A stretch of DNA of 64,000 nucleotides, taken from positions 41,007,001 through 41,071,000 of the forward strand of contig CM065806.1 of NCBI GenBank assembly GCA_033398695.1, read 5' to 3'. This document shows, one piece after another, positions 55,539-64,000 of this stretch. The position numbers were made by a program, and so were the translations under genes. The stretch is from Orobanche coerulescens (taxonomy: Eukaryota > Streptophyta > Magnoliopsida > Lamiales > Orobanchaceae). Within the stretch, counting starts at the first letter, position 1. Each line of letters begins with the position of its first letter. Under the pieces are notes generated by a model that was not told the origin of the DNA, searched no databases, and was given only the letters and a program-made list of their open reading frames with translations.

Positions 55539-57786
55539 TTGTGGAAACCTAGGCTGTCGGGTCAGTGGTGTCTGTTGAGTTGTGTCTCGTCGGATTTTGT
55601 CTGATGGAGTCGTGTCGCGACGCGTCGTTTGAGTTTGTTGGTCGTGATTAGTATCGTGGGGCGATCATCATCTTCGTGCGACCTGTGGAAGTAAGTCTCC
55701 CTTCTTTGTGTTGTGCCTCGTGTGACACGGGCTATTTTTATGATTATTTGTTAAGTGGTGGAATCCTTATGTGGATTTTGATTTCACGATATGTATTTAG
55801 TCGACTCTCGTATTTGATTTATACGAGGAGTGTCATCGCTTGCGATGTCTTTTTATTGTTGTTTTTGTCCGTTGTTGATGATTTTCGAATCGATTTGCAC
55901 GTTTTACAAGTTCTATTATGGAAGCTTTGTGCTTATACGCGTTCGACTTGTTCACTAGCCAGGGCGGGAGGGTCCTTAGAGGCCTCAAATGGGGTCAGTG
56001 GTTTTGTTCTGAATCCTAGGCGGTCTTCGACTGTGGTACTCTATCGTTTATTTCCGTTTAAAGACATGTATTGTCTTGATTTTAAACGTTTTAATGCGTG
56101 TACTAGGAGTTGTTTTAGTGAACGTCGATATGTGTGAGTTTTGGGCATTCTGACCTATTGGATTTTTGAAAACCTTGAGTATCTTAGAAAAATAAATTTC
56201 GAGACATACTTTTCAAATGAGTTATTTTCTTCTGGTACATCCTAGGTGCCACAATATATTTTAAAAACTTTCTACTTCGAGGACCAAAATGCTTTGAGAT
56301 ATTTTCAATGTTTTAGAAACACTTTTATTTAGACCCGAGGGTCGAATATTCTGAAAATTTTCACTAAGAGAAAGTGTCCTCATTTTTATCAAATGCGAAA
56401 TGGTTCTCCAATGTCTCGATAACGATGTTTCACGTTTGTACTTTTTGAAAGATACTCAACAGCAACCAGTGTTCTTCTAAATTATTTTCAAAATGAGGTT
56501 TTCGTTTTTAAAACCTATCCATTCCCGTTTGAGGGCTGGGTATGTATGTATGATGTTCGCATTGTCATTTTGATGTTTGCCCCCGAGTATGATCGAGTTG
56601 GCGGCGTGAGCGTTGAGTTGTTTTCCACACATTTGTTGTGTTAGCCCTCTGTGAGAGGTGGGATGTTGGTATTGAATGTTGCCATCTCGTGGTGATTTCT
56701 GCGTTATCGCGCATGTGCGAGCTGTTAGAGCTTGGTTTGGTATGACTGTGTGCATCGGTGATCGTTCCGTTATGTGTCGGTTGTTTAATGTCTTGTTACC
56801 TTGCTCCTGTTTTCGTGAATTTTGTGGACGAGGTCGGAGGTAATACCCGTACTATTTTGACTTCTGTATTTTCTATTTCTCCAGTCTATCGATTCTCTCA
56901 TGTTCGTTGATACTTTATGAACTTGTTCTGTATTTCGGTTTCATCGTCCGAACGAGCTGTGATCTTGTTGTGGGTCGATCTGGTTATCGATGTGACTTTT
57001 TCGGGTTCAGTTCGATTCTTGTGAACCTTGTTCGGGATTGACATCATCTGGTTCTATTAGTTCTTTTATTCGAAGTGGATCGGATTTGGAACTCTTGTGT
57101 TTTCGACTTTGTCGACTCATTATGTTCGTTGACATTTCTGAGCTTGTCCTGCCCCTTGCTTTTGTTGATCGAACGAGTGTGGTATTGTTTCAGAATAACT
57201 CGTTTGTCGTTGTGACTTTTCAATCGCTATTGGATCTTATGGGAATGCATGCCTTGTATTCTCACCATATCATCCTAGGAGTTGTTGTTTGAATTTTATT
57301 ATCCTTCGTGTTTCGGACATGATTGTTCGATTTTTGTTGTCTCGATCGTTTCTTTGTTCGGTTTTTGTTCTCGTTTCGTGATTGTTGAGCGTTCAGGCTC
57401 CTTCGTAATTCCCTTAAGTTCGGGAAATTAGTTTCGTTTTCGATCTTCCAACCCTTAGGCGGTGGAATTCCGTATTTGTTCAGCGTTTGGCTCGCGTTTT
57501 GATTGATGTACCATTGGGTTGGTCAATCGTATTGATTTTCGTTCGTTGTGTTTTGTGATTGTCCGGATAATTGACATGATTGTATTATCCATTTGATGAC
57601 GCTTGTCACTTGTTGGTTTTATTATATCCCTAACGGCGACGTTGTGTTGGTCGTCGTGGAGCGTGTTTTCACACCGTATATTCCGTCGCGTTGTTTGTAA
57701 CGTTTCGCCGTTGGGCGTTAGTTACGCGTTTCTTGCGTATGTCGTTGAGTTTTCCTGGCGGGATATTGCTTCTCCCTACTTGTTTT
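55539..57786 (+). other. Gypsy-F internal region, no gene
   Basis: Homologous along much of its length to the Gypsy-E interior (for example AAAGTGTCCTCATTTTTATC near 56371 and 50840). Has GGAGGTAATACCCGTACTATT near 56837, the counterpart of the LTR-start-like joint in Gypsy-E. Frames up to 153 codons exist (55676-56137) but are not kept in Gypsy-E. Confidence 0.65.
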
Positions 57787-57823
57787 AAGTTTCGGGACGA
57801 AACTTCTTTTAAGGAGGGTAGAA
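57787..57823 (+). other. Gypsy-F PPT with adjacent inverted repeat
   Basis: AAGTTTCGGGACGAAACTT (57787-57805), then AAGGAGGGTAGAA (57811-57823). Confidence 0.85.
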
Positions 57824-60800
57824 TGTAATATCCGCAATTTTCGATTTTCGGTAAATTTCTTTTTTTCGGTCGGAGTCCGTTTTTACGACTCGCTCATGAC
57901 CGTTCCGTCGTTCTGAGAATGATTAATTCTACACTTTTTGACATCCGAGTTCGTTTCGGTGTCGTTTTGTTGAGTTCCGTGCTTTTTAGCGACTTTTCCG
58001 CACTTGAGTTCGATTCTTGCGAATCTCGTTCGAAACTGTTGTTTCGAGTTTTCTGTAAGTCCGTTTAACTTTGTTAGACGTGTTGTGAACTTCGGTCTGG
58101 TTATTCGATCACGTATCGTGATTTCCGGGCGTTTTGGGCCATTTTGTAATTTCTTAAAAGTTACGGGTATCCGTATCTGTAATTGTTGTCTCGGCCCGTT
58201 TCTTGGTCGCGTATAATTAATTATGGTATTATGTTTTCATTTCGGGTCGTTGATGTCGTCCGCGAACTTTTAAATCGTGTTCGCCTGCGTTTTGTAAACC
58301 GAGTCGCCGAGCCCGTGGTCGCATCGCCGGACGGTTATGGGATCACGGACGATTGCGGGCACCGGCCGGATAGGTGCGGCAGGAACCGGCGTAGCGCACG
58401 CTACGGCCGGAAGGCTGCGCGCGCTAACCGGCAGGTGTAGCGCATGCTATCGGGTCTGGGCAGTGGGGTTCTGAGGTTCTGGACTCGGTCAGGATCGGCA
58501 GGTAGCGCACGCTACTGTCGGTCGGAGCGCACGCTAACCGGCAGGAGTAGCACACGCTGTCGGCCGACTAGCGTACGTTACCTGGGCGAACTCTTTAGTC
58601 CATAGGTTACTGGACAGGTCGGCTAGCGCGCGCAGGCATCCGGCCGTAGCACACGCTAGCGGGAGTCGGGTCGGCAGGTTTGGTCGGTGGTGCCGGGTCG
58701 TGCGGGCCCTGGCCGAGGGTACTCGGCCGATACCGGCCGATAGCGCACGCTAGTCCGGGAAGGCTAGCGCACGCTAGTTCCGGCCCAGTATAAATGTGAC
58801 AGAGCAGTCACATTTTCATTCATTTCTCACTTCCTTCCTCTTCTATCCGCGGCTGGCGATTCAAGAGTGGCGAAGCCATGTTGTTTGACAATAAATACAC
58901 GAAGTTCTTGAGTTCATAACATCAATCAATCATCCTTTATCGTCCTTTGATCCAGCGAATCAATGTAATCTTACCTTAGAACCCTAATTTCGTGAATTTG
59001 GGGGGTTTTGCATTTTTGTCCGATTCGTTCCGTGTTGTTGATTAATTCATGATGGGTATGATTAATCTTGGTAGTATTCTTGTGTTTAACATCATTTAAT
59101 CCATTGTTCTTCGTCGAATCGAAGTATATTTCTTGATTTCCTTCGAATTGACTTTTTGGGGGATTTGTTCTCGATCTCGTTTTTCATCCGTTTTTGATGG
59201 ATCGATTGTGGTTAAATGATGTTGTTAAACACATTCTATGGATTGTATATCCATATTTCAACTCGGAATTCCATTTTCGTGTTTTGTCGGGATGAATCGT
59301 ATTCTTGGCCGTTTTGGGGGAAATCCTTGAACCTTCGTCATTTGTTCTTTGAATTCAGCGGCTTTGGGTCGTACTTTGGAATTCATTTTCGTTGTTATTG
59401 TTTTCGTTCGTAGTTCATTGTTGCGGATTGTCGTTCGGTGGAGTCGGCGAGTTCGTAGTCGGTTCGTGCCAACCTACTTCGGCCGATTCTCTGCGTTGTG
59501 GTTATTCGAGGCAAGTACCTTGCCCATACTTTTCTTGTTTTGTGGATATGATAATTAGTGATTGTCTTGGTGTGTTTGTTGTTTGTTTGAAATGAGTTTT
59601 CAAAAGACTCGGCTAGCCTCGTTAAAGGCTCACTTTCAAAACGCGTGTGTTTTGTGGGTTGTAAGTGACTACGTGAATCCCTTGGATATGTTTAGTGTTG
59701 ATGTTGCGCTTGATAATGCGTGGGTATGTATATTGTTTCTTTCTGTCGTGTTATGGTTGACATGTGTGTTGTTATTTATTCATGTGGTCGTGGACTGGCG
59801 GATAAATTATGTGAATTGGTGTATTGATTTGATAATTGTTACAACGATTGAATGTGTGCTTGAGGTTTGTGATAATGTGGATACTTGTTGTGAGAAACGT
59901 CGTATTCGGGAACCTCTGAGGGCGGGGCGTGCACTCCGGCCTGGTGTATGCTGCAATGTGCGGCTCCATATGGGTGGTGAACGCCCGTGTTACCTAATGC
60001 GCGCGCAAGGGGCGGCTCTTGCGGCAGTGACGCCGGTGCGGTGACATGTTCAATGAGTGGCCAACATGATGGAAGTGAACGCCGGTACACAGGTGCGCAA
60101 GGGAGGCGCCTGGCAGGCTTATTGGTTACGGGTATTTGAGTGATAGCTAAGACCCCGTTACCGAACGATGTTCGTATCTCAAATTCTTTCAACTCACTTT
60201 TAAATGTTTGTCTTGATATAGACCGCGATTCGTGTTTTTGAAAGCTTGTTTCAACTTGTTTTTAAAGCGTTGGTATCAGGGTTAATTAATCAAGGAGGTT
60301 TGACGAAATCTCCGAGGGTTAATTAATCGGGGGTCTTGAGCAGGATATGTCGAATGAGAGATTGTACCTTTGATTGTATTGTGGTGCTATTCTGTGTATT
60401 GGGTCAAGGACCCTGTGGAATGTTGAGATGATTGATCTCGTGTTGATACTATTTGGGTTTGGATCGAGAACCCCGTGTGATGTTGAGATGTTTGATCTCG
60501 TGTCGATATTATTTGGTTTTGGGACGAGAATCCCGTGGAAATATTCGTGAAGACTCGTTTGTGTTGATAGAGTGGCTTTCTTGTAAATTGTTTTCTATTA
60601 AAACGCTCGATGGCATCTTTAAAACTGTTTTATAAATGGTTCCCCTTTATTTGTGATCTTTCGGTTTTGAGAAATGTTTACCAAACTCATGCCTCGGGAG
60701 GTACTTTTCGTTACGTTTGGATTTTTGAGGATTCCTGGTTATTGTTATTCGTGAAATGTGAATTGTATGGCTCGTATTTGCACTTTGTTCTTGCACTAGC

Positions 60801-61193
60801 AAAACAGTGGAGTTTTGCTAACCCCCGAGTATTCGGGGGGTGGATGTCTGTTTTTGCATTCAGGTTTGGGAGCATAACACAGGGTCGACACGAAGGATGA
60901 TGAAAGATGAACGATACTAATCACACGAGGATCCGTATGAGGTCATTGGTTTAGTTATAGTTTATTTTCATTGCAGATTTCTTTCCGTTATGCGGAGTGT
61001 GTTGTATTTGACCCCTGCGTGGGCATGTAATGAGTTTGAGTTGTATGTAATCATTGAAAGACCAAATCGGTCTACTGAGTCATTTTGGCCTTAAAGGCAT
61101 TTTTGAGTTGTTCCATGTTGTTACCAGCCTGGTAGATCCTTGAGGAAAGGGTCTACGGCGTGTAATATCCCTGAGCGGATTGGGGGTGTTACA
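57824..61193 (+). repeat. 3' LTR of Gypsy-F
   Basis: Very close to the 5' copy except in the GC-rich U3 (58270-58500), where indels cluster, and near 60970. TATAAAT at 58799-58805. Confidence 0.92.
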
Positions 61194-61198
61194 GAGTC

Positions 61199-61778
61199 GA
61201 GATGTGAACCTTGGAGTTGTTGTTTGAATTTTATTGTTCTTCGTGATTCGAACATGATTGTTCGATTTTTTTGTTGTTTCGATCGTTGTGGTTCGATCGT
61301 TTGATTGTTCAGTTTTTGTTGATCTCGTTTCGTGATTGTTGAACATTCAAGACTCCTTCCTAATTTCCTTATGTTCGGGAAATTAGTCTCGTTTTCGATC
61401 TTCCAACCCTTGGGCGGTGGAATTCCGTATTTGTTCAGCGATTGGCTCGCGTGTTGATTGATGTACCGTTAGGTTGGTCAATCATGTTGATTTTCGTTCG
61501 TTGTGTTTTGCGATTGTTCGGATAATCGACTTGATTGTATTATCTGTTTGATGATGCTTGTCACTTGTTGGTTTTATTGTGTCTCTATTGGTGGCGTTGT
61601 GTTGGTCGTCGTGGAGCGTGTTTTCACGTCGTATGTCTCTTTGCGTTTCTTGCAACGTTTTGCCGTCGGGCGCGAGTTTTCGGTTTTTGTGTATCTCGTC
61701 GAGTTTTCCTGGCGGAGATGTTGCTTCTCCCTACTTTTTTTAAGTTTCGGGACGAAACTTCTTTTAAGGAGGGTAGAA
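61199..61778 (+). other. Gypsy-E internal region, right part, with PPT
   Basis: Matches the end of the Gypsy-F interior (from about 57280). Closes with AAGTTTCGGGACGAAACTT (61742-61760) and AAGGAGGGTAGAA (61766-61778). No gene seen. Confidence 0.75.
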
Positions 61779-64000
61779 TGTAATACCCGTAATTTCGATT
61801 TCCAGTAATTTCTTTTTTGTCGGCAGAAGTCCGTTTTGACGACTTGCTCATGACCGTTTCGTCATTCTGAGAATGATTAATTCTACACTTTTTGACATCC
61901 GAGTTCGTTTCGGTGCCGTTTTGTTGAATTCCGTGCTTTTTAGCGACTTTTCCGCACTTGAGTTCGATTCATGCGAATCTCGTTCAAAACTGTTGTTTCG
62001 AGTTTCCCGTAAGTCCGTTTAACTTTGTTAGACGTGTTTTGAACTTCGGTTTGGTTATTCGATCACGTATCGTGATTTTCGCGCGTTTTGGGCCATTTTC
62101 GTAATTTCCCAAAGTTTGGGATAATTATTTTCCGTTGTCGAATTTCGAGCCTTCGGGTGGTCGGAATTGTGTGTTCTCTTAGTGCTCGAATTCGTCTTTG
62201 CGAGTACATCGTAATCGTATCTTCGATTTGTATTCAGGTTCGGGTTTCGGGGTCGTTCGGGCCGTCGGAGTTGGCCCCGGCCGAGTCATGGCCGGCGATC
62301 AGGCCAGCCGCCGGCGCCGGTGATTCTGGCCGGTAGTGCTCGGCAGTTACGTACGTAAGGCCGGTTACGTATGTAAGGCCCTGGCCGGTGACGTACGTAA
62401 CGTGTTCGGCATTTCTAGGCAGCGAGTTCAGCCATGGCCGGTGACGTACGTAAGCCATGGCCGGTTACGTACGTAAGGCGGCCGGCAGTCAGCCTATTTA
62501 AGGCCAGCAGACGTTTTCTTCAGTCATTTCTCACTCGTTTTTCTTCTCTTCCGCGGCTGGGAGTGTGTTGATCATGGAGAGATGTTGTTGGACAATAAAT
62601 CCATGAAGTCTTGGAGTTCATTTCATCAATCAATCATCCCATAGCCTCCTTCGATCTACCGAATCAAGGTTAGATTTCTAAAAATCTAGTTTTGGGGAAT
62701 TTGGGTATTTTGGTTGTTTTCGTCTGATTAATCCGATTTAACTTAGGATTATGATGTATTGATGATTATTTAGATGTATTATATCATTTCCCTTGTTATT
62801 CCATGGTTGGATCGTATCGATTCGTTGTTTTGGTCAAGTTCTTGATCGACGCATTGAAGGTGTCCGGTAGAATGTCTTAGAGGGGTTTTCGGATGTTCTA
62901 CGATTATTCTTCCTCGTATGATCATTGATTTATAGATTATATGATGTTAGGGTCGAGTTTCTTGCGAAGAAACCGTGTTGAACCCTTCCGTTCGTTGTCG
63001 TCTTCCTTTTCGATAGCATCGGGCATTCCGAAGCTTCCCGGTTGAGCCGTGCCCGTTCGTGGTTCCGTGCTCGTGGTATCGAGGCAAGTATCTTGCCCAT
63101 ACGTTTCATGTTTCATAGGCATAATTGTTGATAAATGATTTTTATACGAAATCCAAATGTTTAATGAACGTAAAAAGGGATCGGTATGTTCTCGATAAAT
63201 GTTGTCTTTCAACGATAATTCGTATACTTCGTGAATATGTGTTCTCGGAATATATGTGTTGGTTTTATATGTTGAAAGATAATATGATCACTTCGAGTGA
63301 GTTTGATAGACCGTAATCCTTTGCCGGGGATTACGTATTGTTATTGTGTAATTGTTCGTTAAGAACGTAATGTGTGTGATATTAGTTGTTACTCCTTGAA
63401 AGGAGGTTGTGATGCTTAATGTTCTTTGGCTTGATAAGTGATTATTGTTGTGTGCTTGATGTATATGATGTGCCTCCGGGTAGGATTGTTGAATCTCCGG
63501 GATCCATACTTGCTAGTATGGGTCGGGCATGATTGTAGGGTTATCCAATCCGGGTATGTCTTGCGGGGACTCCGAGGTTCGTGGCTTGTTAGCCCGATGC
63601 CGAGATAACTTGTGGGGTTATCATCGGGTATATCTTGCGGGGACTCCGGGGTTCGTGGCTTGTTAGCGCGATGCCGGGATAACTTATGGTTGTGATTTGG
63701 TTATGAATGTATCTGTGCTTGTGGTCACGTGACTGTTGTTATGGTGACATGTGATTTGGTATGGATTCCCATTGGGTTATTCACTCGGATATGTTCTGCG
63801 GGAGCATCTGAGGTTCGTGGCTTGTTAGTACGGGACGCGAATAATCCTTGGGAATATGTGTTTTACAATTTGGGTCTTGGACCCCGTGTTTTGGTGAATT
63901 GGGTCATGGACCCCATGTGTTGTTTTCGTAATTGTGCTTTGGGAAAATTACTTTTGGGCTGTGTCCCTAAACGTTTTCAAAATTCCCGAGATCGTAAAAT
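61779..64000 (+). repeat. 3' LTR of Gypsy-E, incomplete at the window edge
   Basis: Aligns with 47219-49430. About 540 bases of its end, including the hairpins, lie outside the window. Confidence 0.9.

Larger units (their letters stand above)
52119..61193 (+). mobile_element. Gypsy-F: non-autonomous gypsy-type element inside Gypsy-E
   Basis: Flanked by TAGTC (52114-52118) and GAGTC (61194-61198), a 5-bp duplication with one mismatch. LTRs of 3.4 kb start TGTAATATCCGCAATTTTCG and end GGGGTGTTACA. The 2.3-kb internal region has primer site and polypurine tract but no recognisable gene. The LTR start resembles Gypsy-E, the central GC-rich module resembles Gypsy-C, and the U3 words resemble Gypsy-B, so it is a mosaic. 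Confidence 0.9.
47219..64000 (+). mobile_element. Gypsy-E: non-autonomous gypsy-type element, open at the right edge
   Basis: 5' LTR 47219-49977, internal 49978-52118 and 61199-61778 (interrupted by Gypsy-F), 3' LTR from 61779 to beyond 64000. Ends, primer site and polypurine tract match Gypsy-B and C. No gag, protease, RT or integrase motif was found in about 2.7 kb of internal sequence, so it is a LARD-like element. GTACC at 47214-47218 would be the left target copy. Confidence 0.85.

Noticed and set aside
55676..56137. 153-codon frame at the start of the Gypsy-F interior
   Set aside because: Cys/Ser/Leu-rich with no motif, and not conserved in the homologous Gypsy-E interior.
57603..57788. 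61-codon frame with a same-length relative at 61558-61743
   Set aside because: The two are homologous DNA just before the polypurine tract, but residues diverge freely and neighbouring frames are equally alike. No sign of coding selection by eye.
59562..60044. 160-codon frame in the Gypsy-F LTR with two hydrophobic stretches (shorter copy at 53980-54372)
   Set aside because: The matching region in Gypsy-C does not keep the frame, and the two Gypsy-F copies are similar only because they are LTRs. No known domain.

Overview
This window looks like plant nuclear DNA, most likely from a eudicot. The signs are a complete seven-exon S-domain (G-type lectin) receptor kinase gene of 820 codons, plant-type Ty1/copia and Ty3/gypsy chromovirus retrotransposons primed by initiator-Met tRNA, a CACTA (En/Spm) element with a Transposase_24 protein, a FAR1-domain relic, and small hAT- and Mutator-type elements. 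I cannot name the species. The receptor kinase is the only gene that appears intact; almost everything else is transposon sequence in various states of decay. I saw no tRNA, rRNA or CRISPR array.

Layout. (a) 1-1665: the 5' end of a minus-strand LTR retrotransposon that leaves the window on the left. (b) 1969-2250: a FAR1 DNA-binding-domain fragment, minus strand. (c) 3325-6586: a CACTA element with a broken TNP-like gene, an apparently captured helicase exon, and a subterminal repeat block. (d) 6700-8260: degenerate short-repeat sequence just upstream of the gene. (e) 8394-12137: the receptor kinase, with a hAT-like insertion in intron 6. (f) 12471-12800: a second CACTA-type end. (g) 12926-43682: a LINE coding region split by a 30-kb nested stack. 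Copia-A inserted into the LINE. Copia-B and a Gypsy-A fragment lie inside the 5' LTR of Copia-A. Gypsy-B, a Tekay/Del-like chromovirus, lies inside the reverse transcriptase gene of Copia-B. Gypsy-C, a gag-only element, lies inside the 5' LTR of Gypsy-B. Target-site duplications support three of these joints. (h) 43684-47218: a minus-strand copia tail (Copia-C), an uncharacterised AT-rich repeat, a Mutator-type MITE and part of a minus-strand gypsy LTR (Gypsy-D). (i) 47219-64000: Gypsy-E, running off the right edge, with Gypsy-F inserted in its internal region. Neither E nor F has a recognisable retroviral gene.

Gypsy-B to F share terminal sequences, primer-binding site, polypurine tract and several RNA-type hairpins, although most of the LTR body differs between families. 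The natural reading is that C, E and F are non-autonomous and were mobilised by a coding relative such as B. The most interesting signals are in these LTRs. A 25-nt hairpin close to the LTR 3' end keeps its 10-bp stem through compensatory changes. A pair of hairpins lies further upstream. An AGGCAAGTA word that resembles a GC-AG splice donor is identical in four families. Each family also carries a different set of palindromic words in the promoter-proximal U3.

All coordinates and motif matches were read by eye. Family names rest on recognised protein motifs, not on database searches.
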